From Blasia pusilla (taxonomy: Eukaryota > Marchantiophyta > Marchantiopsida > Blasiales), in the NCBI GenBank assembly GCA_050084515.1, contig CM114271.1:10292001-10356000 (forward strand): a stretch of 64,000 bases of DNA. Direction: 5' to 3'. The notes under the pieces are model-generated. The model did no database searches, was not told the origin of the DNA, and saw only the letters and a list, made by a program, of their open reading frames with translations. Position 1 is the stretch's first letter, and each line of letters starts with the position of its first letter. The translations under genes and the position numbers were made by a program. Positions 22,346-33,619 of this stretch are shown piece after piece.

Positions 22346-22830
22346 CCATCCAACCTCCCTCCTTGGAGTGGATGCCTCCTGCTGACTTGACATAGCCAAT
22401 AGACACAAAAAGGCACATGCGTGCCAACCCGGCACCATCTCCTCATTACTCTCACCATGCCACCGCGCTCCAGTCACATTGCTCTAGCTCGTGCATGGGT
22501 TACGGCTCAACCTGTTCGCATCTTGGCTCAAATGTCTTGGATGATGCACAACCTGAAAATCATACTCGTGCAATATGAGTGACCATTTGGCAAGCTTCTC
22601 TGTAAGCTTGTCTGACTCCATCAACCACCTGAGTGGCTGATGATTAGTGATGAGCATGAAAGGGTTCCTGAACAAATAACATCTGAAACGGGCCACTGCC
22701 CATACTGCAGCTAAGCACTCCTCCTCATAGGAAGTGTACTTCCCCTCCGCAGTGTTGTTTGAGCGGCTCACATATGCCACTACGAACTCCTTCCCCTCAT
22801 CACCAACCCTATCTGGCGCCCCCAACAACA
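22346..22830 (-). pseudogene. Gypsy RNase H, antisense copy
   Basis: RNase H removes the RNA strand of the cDNA hybrid. The minus-strand frame 22830-22484 reads FVVAYVSRSNN, YTSYEEECLAAVWAV, ITNHQPLRWLM and HHPRHLSQDANRLSRNP, the usual Ty3 RNase H blocks in order. The sequence past 22484 matches the RNase H-integrase linker at 31240-31330. It is joined directly to the methyltransferase-like segment, so reverse transcriptase has been deleted. Confidence 0.85.
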
Positions 22831-23060
22831 AAATTTCGGCTGGCAAAACATGTTGATATCCCCTGACTGCAGACACTGGCAATAACTGAGGATACTGTTG
22901 GACTAGTCTCGACACATGATGTAATAAGACTCTACATGCAGTCTCATCCCTTTAAATATACAAGTACTTCTATACTCGTACTCCGGTCTGCAACACTACA
23001 GCCAACGCTGTACTAATCCCTCCAAATAGATCTAATATACATACACCCTCCTCGGGATAC
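22815..23060 (-). pseudogene. DNA cytosine methyltransferase-like segment of the gypsy polyprotein
   Basis: The minus-strand frame reads GVCILDLFGGISTALAVVL, a C5-methyltransferase motif I (S-adenosylmethionine pocket, DLFxGI), closest in style to the DNMT3/DRM class. It continues KYLYI-stop-RDETACRV, where family members place the acidic motif II residue, then about 40 residues to LPAEILLLGAP. The PC and ENV catalytic motifs are absent because the sequence then runs into RNase H. It lies between protease and RNase H, the same position as the shorter remnant at 13205-13300. Two in-frame stops (TAG and TAA) show that it is dead. Such a domain could methylate element or host DNA; that role is inferred. 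Confidence 0.65.
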
Positions 23061-23990
23061 TGCCACAAAATTGGTATGGTGTCCAAGGGTGTCAACGTCT
23101 CCACTCCTAGAGCACGTGGTAACTTTGTCCCGTCTCGCTCTAGAGCATAGGCTCGGCTCCACGCCTATCTCACGAGCTCGTGTATTCTCCTCCACAAATC
23201 GATGCTCGTCCCCCAAAAAATTGAAGAAGTGTCGCCAACAGATGTAGGCAAGCTCGTCATTGCATGCCACTCCTCAAGACTATCTTGTGTAGGAATATCC
23301 TCTGCATTGGCGTTGCCCTCTTGTAAATCTCCAAGCCAACATAATGTGCCACAATAAGCAGCAATTGTTGTGGTCGACCCCCAGAGTGAACCATCAAGTC
23401 TCCCTGCAAATTGCACGGGTAGCTAACTGGCTCGTCCCTCACCTAACTGCCAACTGACTGACAGGAGGCTTTCTCCTCCCAAAAGTCAAGTGTGAATCCT
23501 AGAGGATACAATACGATAGCCCCTACCAAAACATCATAAGACTTGGCCGGTGTCACAACCGCTCGTGTCCGCACCATCACACTATCCCTAGGATGATTGG
23601 GCCGAATCCTCACTGCAATCTCATTGCAAGTCATGAACTATGTCGAGGATGTGCCTCCCAATGAATCCTGAATCTAGAATGGACATGGAGTGATCTCACA
23701 CTTCCACAAATCCTATCGCTACACATGTCGCCTTTCCCAACATAAGGGGTTGTGCTCTTGAATCAAGTAGCACTCTCTACGTCGATACATGACTCCGGAT
23801 GGACCAACCAACTGGACAACTCCATCTCGGTTGTCCAAGACAACAACTCTTGGTGAGACGGTTTTACGCTCTATCGCTGGTCTAGCTGGCAGCTCCGCCA
23901 CTCTAGCCGCTGCTGCATGCCAACTCTCTGTGGCTCTCATCCCGAGCACATGCTCCGAGGGTACCTCTGCCACATCTCCTGTGCGAGTCT
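23061..23990 (-). pseudogene. Gypsy protease region, antisense copy
   Basis: The minus-strand pieces at 23973-23719 (MAEVPSEHVLGMRATESWH...) and 23634-23443 (RTRAVVTPAKSYDVLVG...PLGFTLDFWEE) align with 14342-13554. A linker rich in W and R (DLWRRIHELVRQAW) leads into the methyltransferase-like segment. The frame changes at least twice. Confidence 0.65.
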
Positions 23991-24057
23991 AAACACTAGA
24001 AGAACCAAACTCATCGCTCTCATAGAGCATCGCCGCCAATCGGAAAACATTAGTTGG

Positions 24058-25850
24058 TCAACCTCCACATATCAACAAATCTCTGGCCGTAAATAGTGGG
24101 ATGCTACACAAAGCTATCACCATATCTCGTAATGTGCCAATACTAGGCCGTGTCAAATGCTGCATAGGCCTGATAGTCGTACTCGCCTCACCCGCTCCTC
24201 TAACTGCAGTGGCATCTATGACAAAAGCACTCCGCAAATGCCGTCTAGGGACCATTGATGGGGTCCAAAGAGCCTGTGACAATGTGAAATACTAGGGAAG
24301 TCTATCCTGCTTGCCAGCCTCTCCCCTTTAGGCATCCAACTCCACATCAGATCCTCGTGGCTTAGAAGCTCTCACCGCGGCTCTCGTAACCATTGCATTT
24401 GCATCCACTTGTGCGCTGTTGCACAAAAATCCCATATCTCCTAGATCTCTTGCCATATCCTAGGCTTGAGCAGATCCGGAAGTTGATGCGCTCCCTACAC
24501 CTAATGTAGATGCCTGCTGGGTCGTCATGGCCTGAAGGCGTTGCTCCAACTGAGCAATCCTTGCCAAAGCTGCCTCTGATGCAAGTGCTGCACTCACTTG
24601 GGCAGGTGGTGGGGTCCTACCTCCACCACGTCCTCGACCTTCTACACCTCGTCCTTTGCCACCTCCAGGTCCTCGACCTCCCTCTAGGCGCAGCTTGGGG
24701 TGGAGCTGGAAACATCTCTCACGTGCGTGCCCATATCTTTGGCAATGATCACACTGAGGTAAGGGTGGCCTACCCTGGGCCGCCTCATAAACAACTGATG
24801 GTGATGCAAACACTCCACTCTGCTGTCTATAATCTCGCTAACGATGTGATCCTCTATACGTCCAACAAGAAATACCTGAGCGTTGCTGCCCAGCATATGA
24901 CTGAACTGGTCATGGTCCTGGCTCGCCGTATCCTCCTGTAGCCCTCGGTCCCATGACTCTATCTTGAGTAGTGCATTGCGGCACTGATGGAGACACCATC
25001 ACTCGTGTTGTCTCCCTCGAAGATGATGCGCCTATACTCAAAACTCTCTCCTCAAGTATGTGGAGCTCAATCCGCTCCGCGAACAAAAATACAGACTTGA
25101 GAGTAGGCGAACCAACATGTTAGAGAGTTGCATCTCGCACTCTCTTCCGCAACTCGTGGTCTAGTGTCGCATACCAGAACTTGACCGCTTGCGCCTTCGT
25201 CACACCCTTAGTTGTTGTGATCAACCGTCAGAGTCGTGCATAGGCCTCTCGAAGACTCTCTCCCGCTCTCCCCTGAAACTCATGAATCGACTTCAGCTTG
25301 TTAGTCCTCACCCCCTGATAGTTCCTCCCCAACTCTCGGAAGAACTCAACCAATGGGTTGAACGCGGGTGGTACTTGCCTGGTCACAATCGTAAGACTCG
25401 GGTCGAAAACTCCTCCAAGTGTCTCCTCCGTGCGGTTAGTGGGTTCTACTATAGCCGCCACATCAAACATTGCACGTCATGTGAGGGACACATATCCTAG
25501 AGACCAAAATAGTCTCCAAGCCTCAAACTCCATCTCATGGAGAATCCAAAACTCATGATAATCATCCCTGGGAGGGCCCTCCAGATGCTGAAAAAGTCCC
25601 TTCCACGCCATAAAGGGGTCGAATCTCTACTGGTTTTGCATCCTCTATGCATCGCACCAACTATCAAAATCCTCCATAAAATCATCCAACTCGATGGTTA
25701 CCACCATGCTTGAGAACCATCGGGGTCCCCTCGTGGACCCATATGTATCACAATCATCCATGTCCCACAACAATGGTGTGGCAACATTCGCGATACTCCG
25801 TGGCCTCTCGGGTAACTCAGAATCTGCTGACGTCACCTCTGGAGTAACTA
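24058..25850 (-). pseudogene. Gypsy gag with CCHC knuckle, antisense copy
   Basis: The zinc knuckle CDHCQRYGHARERC is at about 24745-24705. The capsid-like region at 25470-25228 has LVEFFRELGRNYQGVR and GESLREAYARL, matching the other gag copies. The N-terminal IELDDFMEDFDSWCD block is at about 25700-25650. Frames are broken at several places. It pairs with the protease, methyltransferase-like and RNase H pieces to its left as one internally deleted element. Confidence 0.8.
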
Positions 25851-28470
25851 AAATTCGAGGCTAAGGTGGTTCCTCATGTGGAAACCCTCGATACCTAGCC
25901 CCACTCCGCGTAAATCCTCCGCCACTTCTACCATTACCACGCTCCCCAATACTATGTGGATGCGCCGTGGTGAAACCTGCAAACTATTATGACTCACTCT
26001 CGAGCCGCTAGCTTTGCACTAGACTATGCCCAAACGGTGGACACGCCCCCACTTATCTCACTTGAGATCAACACTCGACAAATAGCCCGCACACTAAATC
26101 ACTCCCGACTAGTGTGGTATACATCCATCCCACCAAGCTCTCTACAATAGTCACCATAGTGTCGTGCACTCACCAACGCACTAATCCACAATGTGTGTCA
26201 CCCAAAAAATCACCCCTCAAACATCTCCATAAGCAGTAGGGTAAGTGAATAAATTCCCCTGTGTGCAATAGCTAGCCATGACTTCCTTGTGGGTATGTTG
26301 GTAACACAACATGCAAAAGAACTCCCCAGTTAAGCACACTCTAGAGGAATAGAACTGGGATGGATGATCTGGAAGTTATGTTGAACTGGATTAGCATCAG
26401 CTTGCCAAGTCCTCACGCCCGCTAGCAAGTTGGCTTGTTGGCAACGCCTCTCATGCCCACTCATACCTTTGAAGCCTCTAAATTCCGAGAATGCCCGTGA
26501 TTCAGCTGCCTCACTTGTTCGCCACGCTTCGCTGCGCCAAACTCACATGTGAATGGGAACTTCAATTCCGATTTCGCGCCGTGCCACAAACGCCGGATCC
26601 GCAAGAAACTAAGGTGGGAATGGGAACTTGGGTTCCGATTCTCACCCACACCAAAAGAGACTATCTCGGGATAGAAAAGGGCGACTGAATGATCCCAATG
26701 GAACTTGAGTTCCGATTTTTGCGTCGCTTTGCCAACTCGCCTAAACTTGGACGTTTGAAAATCCTTCACCTGAAAGAGTGCCGAATTAGAACTTCAGTTC
26801 CAAATGCTCTTGGCTCACTCCTTCCTTCACAAAAGAATGACAAAATTTGAACTTCAATTCCAATTGCTCACTCCTCCCTCTCTGCTTCATGCGCCGCGTC
26901 GCGCCTTGGTAGGGAGAGTCGCGCCCACTTCACACTCCGTGGATTGGAACTACAATTCTGATTCTTTCTCCTTCCTCCCTTGCCATGCCTGAAGAAGAGC
27001 CATGCCCCACTTGAGAGGTTGCGGAATAGGAACTCTAGTTTTGATTCTCCTCTCCTTCCTCTGAACGCCGTGTTGAAACTGAGAGTCACACCGACCTCAC
27101 TCCTTGGGCTGCGCCAAAGGGGATCAGAACTTGAGTTCTAATTTCCCTCACTATCCTCTCCATCTCCCTGAAGAGAACCCATAACTAAGGAGCGGAATCA
27201 GAACTAGAGTTCTGATTTCCTCCTTCCTATCATCTCCACCTCCCTGTAGAGAAGACCCACAAGTGAAGAGCGGAATGGGAACTAAAGTTTGAATTGCCTC
27301 CTCACTTCACTTCACTTCCCCGCGCTGCTGCACTATGCCACGCGGTAGTCAAACTGCAGTTGGGACGCTCCACTGTTCTCCAACTGATATAGAATTGGAA
27401 CTTGAGTTCCCAATACTCCTTGCTTCCTTTTCACTCCCGCTGTGCCAATCTCTGCTACGCCGTCGAGATGATCACCATGCAGTTGAACCACGCCTTGGCT
27501 CAACTGTGCTTGAAATGGAACTTGAGTTCCAAATCCCTTTTGCAACTTCTTGTCACCCTTGCCACACTGTGCCGTGCCACGCCCTTCAGGTGACTCGGCC
27601 CTTGCTGCTGAATCAGAACTTCTGTTCCGATTCGTACTTTGCCGCTTTGCTCCAAACTGCCTCTTGGGAGGGATCTCCTAAATCAGAACTTAAGTTCTCA
27701 TGCCTCCCTCAATTCCACTAACTCTGTGGCTAGCAGTCCTAGCTATGCTCTAGTAACAGCTCCAAACTAGTGGCACCCCAAACCTTTCTCAACCTCTCAC
27801 CGAGGGAAAGCTACATGGTAGCTTCTTTCTTGCCTTTCCTGAACCACGTTCACAAGGGAAATCAGAACTTCAGTTCCGATTGAATGAAGAGCTCTCCTCC
27901 CTCCTCACTCCTTCTCACTTTCCAAACAAGGGCTATCAAAACTTAAGTTCTAATGCCTTGCACAACAGCTTCAGCACTGCACTCCTGCCCTCTCACATCG
28001 GTGATCCGCTCAACTCAGGGAATCTACGTGTCCGTAGGGTTTAGGGTGCAGGGAATCTTTTGGAATCCTCCTCAAATGAGCTCCGTTTTTTGTCCCGTTT
28101 TTATTGTTGGACTCAGATTTTTGCGATCTTTCCAACATTCATCTGATTTGGTCCAGAATCAAGCACTCCTCACTCAAAATCAGCAACGAAGTGCCCATGC
28201 ACTTACTGACTTGCCCACACTCAATCGTGTCACGATTGACACAGATTTTCTCACCAAAATTATCTCAGGAATTCTGTCCCCACAATCTGATCCTCAATTG
28301 CTCCACTCTTGAGCAACTCCATCAGGATTGAGAAGCCTCCCCCTCTTCAAATCCTGTCACGTTTGTCGCATTGCACAGATTTCTCAATTTTGAACATCTC
28401 ACTTTGATTTCAGCAATTCTTCTGCCCCATGTCCTTCCGCATGGTCAGGATACACTAGCTTTCAATTCTT
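25851..28470 (-). other. Long gypsy leader or LTR-like region upstream of gag
   Basis: The gag-proximal part matches the leader of the 14.3-19 kb element. The rest is C-rich, with no gene that I can support. It contains the array of near-palindromes described separately at 26550-27956. Small open frames in this stretch are composition artefacts. Confidence 0.5.
26550..27956. repeat. Array of about 16 near-palindromic GGAACTTGAGTTCC motifs
   Basis: The motif (G/A)GAACTTNAGTTCC(G/A)ATT recurs at about 26556, 26622, 26700, 26788, 26847, 26945, 27028, 27125, 27199, 27277, 27397, 27517, 27615, 27685, 27864 and 27938. The core is an inverted repeat, GGAACT-N(2)-AGTTCC, with variations that partly keep the symmetry (for example TTGAGTTCC, TTAAGTTCT, TAGAGTTCT). 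Spacers of about 50-165 bp differ from each other. It sits in the leader of an antisense gypsy copy. A single related motif (GGAATTACAATTC) is in the solo LTR at about 16951. Confidence 0.8.
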
Positions 28471-28560
28471 GCAAATTACTCAGGAAATAGTGGTCTCTTG
28501 GGAATAAACTTAATACTTTTCGATTAAAGGAGTATCTTTTTCCTTGAGTTGTACATTATA
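28471..28560. repeat. Terminal fragment of the second LTR family, inverted
   Basis: Its complement (TATAATGTACAACTCAAGG... CAAGAGACCACT) matches the first 90 bases of the LTRs at 62131 and 32253. The flanking GACAC at 28561 belongs to the gypsy leader. The matching far end was not found. Confidence 0.6.
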
Positions 28561-28798
28561 GACACAAAGTGGAGTGAGATACCGAGGGGTTTTGAGTGAG
28601 GAGCTACCTCGACTTCCATCCGTGGCTGGATCCTCATCACTAGACAGTGGGTCAGGTGATGAGATTGCGACGGAGGCAGTATCACTTGGCAAGAGATGAA
28701 GAATATGGGTCATCGGGGCATGCGTCGTTTCTCAGGTGCGGTGGGCACCATCGACTTAGACGACTTCATCCAAGAATTTGACACATGGTGCAACTTCC
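28561..28798 (+). pseudogene. Gypsy gag N-terminus, sense fragment
   Basis: The plus strand reads VAGSSSLDSGSGDEIA and MGHRGMRRFSGAVGTIDLDD, ending EFDTWCNFH. It is the same gag start as at 15962 (minus). It breaks off at 28798, where the LTR of an antisense gypsy copy begins, which indicates nested insertion. The continuation of this gag was not identified. Confidence 0.75.
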
Positions 28799-29547
28799 AC
28801 ATATCCAGCACATATACATCGATGTCATCAAACATACATACAAATACACACAATCCCATGCTAACTCATGGAATCTACACAACGAGACGAGAAGTACCAA
28901 AATATCTCCAATAAATCGATCAAATCTCACACCAAGCTCTCCATGGTGTGCACACTCTCTCTCTTGTCAAACCAAACCCACTCTCCTAATGAGAGGATGA
29001 GATTACACACACAAGGCAAGGAGGACCATAGCTCTTCCGCCTCATGGCAAGAAGTTCAATAAAGAGAGAATGGGCTCTCAAGCTTTCTCTCTTAGAGGTA
29101 TATCCCCTTCCCTCTCCCAAGCCCTCTCCACGGTAACTTATGCTTGCACGTCACCTCCTTGGCTCTTGAGTTGCTGTAGCGGATCAAGGGCCACTTCCAA
29201 AAGTGGAAAGTCAACTATATTCCAAATGGAAACTTACCTAAAATAGGAAGTTTTTCTATATGGCTCCAAATGAGCCAAAACGAAGGGGAAAGGTGCTCTC
29301 ACAGGTTATTCATGGCCTTAGCAGTCATCCTCGACCTCTTGAGACGTCCTCATGTTTCTCTTAAGGCGCTCTACTATATCTTGTCGATCTATCCTAAAAG
29401 ACATGACAGATATCGTGCGCATACATATCATTACACAATATACATCGTAGTCACTAAACATACATACAAATACACACGATTCCATGCTAACTCATGGAAT
29501 CCACACAATGAGATGAGAAGTACCAAAATATCTCCAATCTTCCCCCT
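28799..29547 (-). repeat. Gypsy LTR region with A-B-A order, second family
   Basis: Two A-type blocks (28799-28911 and about 29425-29547) share ACATACATACAAATACACAC, CATGCTAACTCATGGAATC and CCAAAATATCTCCAA. The B block between them resembles 4890-5352. The right end adjoins the polypurine tract of the antisense element. The organisation is the same as at 11944-13121 despite a different sequence. Confidence 0.7.
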
Positions 29548-29590
29548 AATTGGTGGTTAGGTCCCTCTAACTCTAGATAGCCATCTATAC
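29548..29590 (-). other. Polypurine tract of the antisense gypsy copy
   Basis: On the minus strand: GAGGGACCTAACCACCAATTAGGGGGAAG. It is conserved with 22255-22292. Confidence 0.7.
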
Positions 29591-29694
29591 CAACCTACCA
29601 TGACATACATCTCTCGGACACTATGAGCAAAAAGTCAGGTGCTCATGTGGCCCCATCTTTAGTTGCCTTCTTGTCATCCATGTCACAGACACAA

Positions 29695-30044
29695 GTCAAA
29701 ATCTACAACTATATATTCTATGTATATGTGGGGCACATCCATCAACCCCGAGGATCCCTAGTGAGAGGTGGCGTCAAACATGTCATATGCCATCCTCTCG
29801 AATATCCATCACAGACTGTCATAGTAGCTGCACCACGGGCAGAACCACACAACATACATCACAAGCCTACAGGAACTACTACTAATCTTGGATCAACTAT
29901 ACCGTCAATGTTAGGAAGGTGACATGGTGCACAGTTATGCACATGGTCCTTCCAAACCATACCATAGCGTCCGTCTAACAAGAGAACATCAGGTGGAAAA
30001 ATCTCACGCACTCTCAAGATAGTGCACCGTGTAGTTACATCCAA
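29695..30044 (-). pseudogene. Gypsy integrase C-terminus with PHD finger, antisense copy
   Basis: The minus-strand frame from 30044 reads TILRVREIFPPDVLLLDG, then HNCAPCHLPNIDG and VVPVGL, a stop, and the PHD finger CMLCGSARGAATMTVCDG, GWHMTC and MCPT. The fourth cysteine has become Tyr and the last Cys has been lost. Two stops are in frame. The frame ends at the same residue position as in the intact finger at 21970-22110. The match with the sense copy confirms that the finger belongs to the element. Confidence 0.78.
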
Positions 30045-31260
30045 TGTTGTGGGCGTTGTCTACTACAAGTAGACATAGTCTCCCTAATGAAACCTCCAGA
30101 TAGTAGGTCAGTAACCACCTCCCGGAATAGTAGCATACCTCAACGTATCCCGAACCTACACTATCGCCAAGTTTTCAAACGCCGTGGGAATCACTCTCCG
30201 AAACAACTCAACCCTCTCAGAATATGCTCACATCCACACATCAAGATCATCAAGGTTCAACACCTCACCAGCATCTCGACAAATGGCCAAAGGTAAATCT
30301 AGCTCTCTGCCATAAAGTAGCAAGTACGATGAGAAAGATGCTTAGGATGCCTGCATGTTGAATCTTTATCCCATTGCTAACCATGGAAATTGGAGGTCCC
30401 AATCTCCTAGGTGACCTCTCTACAAGCCATACTTGCGTAAACCTCTCTTCACCGTATGCATAACCCTCTCCGCTAGTCCTTCCGCCTCAGGATGATCTTG
30501 CAAAGTGGTGTAGTTGTCGATCAGTGCTTAGTCACACAAGGCCTGAAACTCCCCGGAAAACTCTATACCCTGGTCTGTCAACACCTCAACTGGTGTGTTG
30601 TAATGACTCAACACTTGATCTAGGAAGGCATACACTACTCCCTCACTCGCTTTGTCAGGCAATGCATCCAAATCTATCCACTTCGAGAAGTGCTCCACCA
30701 TCACCAAGACTATGGCGCTCCGTCAAAGGTAAAGATCTTGCAAAATCCAAAATCCATCTATAATCTAAACCCATGATTGGAAGTGGATGCAACTGTGGAG
30801 TTGGAGCATTGAACAATGCTCGGACCCGATCACACACCATGCACCTTGCAACAAATTGCAGAACGTCAGTCTGCATGCCTCGCCGCCAATATTGTATCTA
30901 GAGCAAGCTATATGTCCGCTTCACTCCAAAATGACCCAACTTCTCATGGGCATGACACACAAAACGTGCTCTCTATGAAGGATGAGGCACTATAATCCTC
31001 CCAAACTCGGAACACATGTGTCTCCTTCCACCAAAATTTTCTAGCTCGCTGTAGGATCCGATCTTGCTCTCTAGCACTCATTGTGCTCGCAACGCTAGCA
31101 GTACGCAGGTACTCGAAGACTACTCCATCCTCGTGAATGTCTCGACCACCTGTTGTCTCCTCACTGGCCTCTACATCTAAGGACTCTCCGTCATACCTCT
31201 TCATCGAAGTCTCAACAATCTGGCTCTCCATACCCAACAAGCCCAAATAGGCTGACGCGT
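30045..31260 (-). pseudogene. Gypsy integrase, antisense copy
   Basis: The zinc-binding end MQTDVLQFVARCMVCDRVRALF is at 30876-30810. The start of the core (YRWILDFARSLPL) follows at about 30770. The remaining core is at 30700-30200, with frames broken. An open minus-strand piece at 31246-30944 links RNase H to the integrase. It is collinear with the sense copy at 20690-21625. Confidence 0.75.
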
Positions 31261-31650
31261 GCCATCATGGCATCAACTCCTCATCACTCTCTCCATGCCA
31301 TCGAGCTCCAATTGCATCTTGCTGACTCGGATATGGGTTACGGCTCAAACCATTTGCATCATGGTTGAACGTCTTAAGTCTATGCACTACTTGGAAATCA
31401 TACTCGTGCAACAACAAAGCCCACCTCGCAAGCTTCCCTATAAGCTTGTCGGACTCCATCAACCACTTAAGTAATTAATGATCATTAATAATGGTAAAGG
31501 GATTTTCGAATTAACAACACCTGAAATGCACGATATCCCATACTACAACCAAACACTCACCCTCATATGAGCTATACTTCACATCTACAACGTTTTTCAA
31601 GTGACTGGCGTAAGCCACCACGAACTCTCTACCCTCATTGTCATGCTAGG
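31261..31650 (-). pseudogene. Gypsy RNase H, antisense copy
   Basis: The minus-strand piece MESDKLIGKLARWALLLHE, then YDFQVVHRLKTFNHDANGLSRNP, matches 22484-22700. The upstream half is present in other frames to about 31650. Confidence 0.75.
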
Positions 31651-32252
31651 CAAGCATGGCTCCAAGCCCCAACATGCTCCAGTTTGTATGCAACTCAAAA
31701 GGATGCCCCCTGATCAGTCTCCTCAATATGGGCGTGGACGTCAATCTGTCCTTCAACAGTTGAAATGCTCCCTCTTGCTCATCCCCACCAATGCCACTCA
31801 TGATCCACCTTGGTTAGCAAGGTTAGCAATTTTGCAATCGAACTAAAATCCTTCACGTATCGTTGATAGAAGTTTTCCAATCCCATAAATGCATGAACTC
31901 AACTCACATCTGTAGGGCTTGGAATGCGGGAAATAGCCTCTACATTCGTCTACTGCACACCAAGCCCCCTGGGTATATCGTATGACCCAGGTACTCAATC
32001 TGGTCGTAAAAGAACTTGCACTTGCATGGATATAGCTTCAACCCGTGGAACTCCAATTTTTGAAACACCTCCTCCAAATCTCGCTCATGCTCCTCAATCG
32101 TGGCGCTAAAGACTATGATGACATCAATATAACATCTAGCAAAATCCAGACCTGCCAAGATCCTATCCATGACCCTCTGAAACTCGTCCGGGGCATTTTT
32201 TAACCCAAATAGTAAGGACCTATCGGACTTTGTTTGCCGATTGATAGGTTGG
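31651..32252 (-). pseudogene. Gypsy reverse transcriptase, antisense copy
   Basis: The minus-strand frame 32269-31940 reads FGLKNAPDEFQRVMDRIL, DFARCYIDVIIVFS (the catalytic YxDD has become YIDV) and GLKLYPCKCKFF. The enzyme would copy element RNA into DNA, but the altered active site and frameshifts make it inactive. It is cut off at 32252 by a sense-strand LTR start. No upstream half is present in the window. Confidence 0.85.
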
Positions 32253-33000
32253 TGTAATGTACAACTCAAGCAAAAGGTACTCTTTTTTATTGCAAAATAT
32301 TAAGTTCGTTCCCACGAGATCACCGTTTCCTCAATAAAGAGAGGTTTTATAAGAATGATAAGGAATTTCTTTTTCACTAAGCACTTCACTAGCTGCAATG
32401 ACTCGGTTTTCACTAGTACAAAAGATCAAATGGTTTTCTTCCCTCCAGGCACAACTCTTCTAAAGTACAAGGGAAGAATCCTGCGAATCTTGGATGCCAA
32501 ATTTCCAACGAAGACCTCAAAGAGACCTCAAGAAGGTGGCAACTCACCCTACTTTCAGAAGTGAATGTGTCATGGCAGGTTACTCACTATCTAATAGCTT
32601 TCCTATGCTCTTCCTGATTATCCTCTAGAATCCTGAAACCAAAGACTCAACTCTCATCCATACCGCAGCCCAATAAGATTGGCATTCAACTCCGCACATC
32701 ATAAAGGATGAATGAGGATACTTTTCCTGCATCAAAGAGTGGAGGAAACTAGAAAGTAGTACAAGATTTAGAGTGCACTAAACTCTTCGGCTTGGATCAT
32801 CCCCAAAGACTTCTTCACACAATCAACAAAAATACTAGAAACTCAAGACACAAGGGAATGACACCGTGCTCTTCTGCTTTACTCTTTAAATAATCTCTTT
32901 AGAATTCATGATTGACCCTACAGCACCACAGTTGTGTTCTACACCACAAATTGAGTCCCACGTGCTCTTCTATTCAAAACCAGCGTGCATCTCCTTAGGA
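32253..33000. repeat. Truncated LTR of the second family
   Basis: It starts TGTAATGTACAACTC, as at 62131, and follows that copy through AAGTTCGTTCCCA, GAAGACCTCAAAGAGACCTCAAG, CATGGCAGGTTACTCACT and CTTGGATCATCCCC. It stops at 33000, where the 33001 repeat begins. It interrupts the gypsy reverse transcriptase. Confidence 0.8.
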
Positions 33001-33619
33001 TATAAAGTTGAATACAAACTGTGAACTCTCATGAAATCTGCAATCAACCGTGCTTCATCCAAACAGCCATACTCATGATTCTGATACGCACTGGTGTGAC
33101 AGCAAGAGAAAGTATACACAAGGATTCCTAAAATGTGTGATCTCCTTATTGATCACTCCTAGCCCACTCTTCAAGAGAGAATCCAGACTCAATACATGCA
33201 CGTCGTAGTGTATCACGGATCCCAACAAGGGTCTGCAATACTAAGGAGATGAGCTCCAAATAAGACTCATCTGAGGTATACCCCCCTGGGCACCTCCATG
33301 GGTGACCTGTACACACAGGTCACCTCCCTCCTAGCAGGTCACTACCAACCTGTAATACACCCATACTAGCTCCCTAACAACTACACATGTGGTCCCCTCG
33401 TGAGACCAACTACCAACTAACCCACGACCCTATAGGTTCAAGTGGAGCCATACATTGCTGGGAAGGTCAACCTCTCCAAGGTTGCCGCTCCTCATAAAGG
33501 GAAGGATGACCTACAATCGTAGGTCATCTCCTAAGAGCACGTCACATATGACCTCTCAAAATAGGGAAGTACAAGACCCCTCTAAGGCCTCGATACTATC
33601 TTGCCCTACCCCTCATCTA
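33001..33619. repeat. Second copy of the 20021-20644 LTR B block
   Basis: It is a direct repeat of about 620 bp, with the same start (TATAAAGTTGAATAC) and end (CCTCATCTA) and only scattered differences by eye. It has no A block or internal domain beside it. Confidence 0.85.

Noticed and set aside
26550-27956. Interspersed palindromic repeats resembling a CRISPR array
   Set aside because: The repeats are only about 18 bp and degenerate, spacers are of uneven length (about 50-165 bp), and the DNA is a plant nuclear transposon leader.
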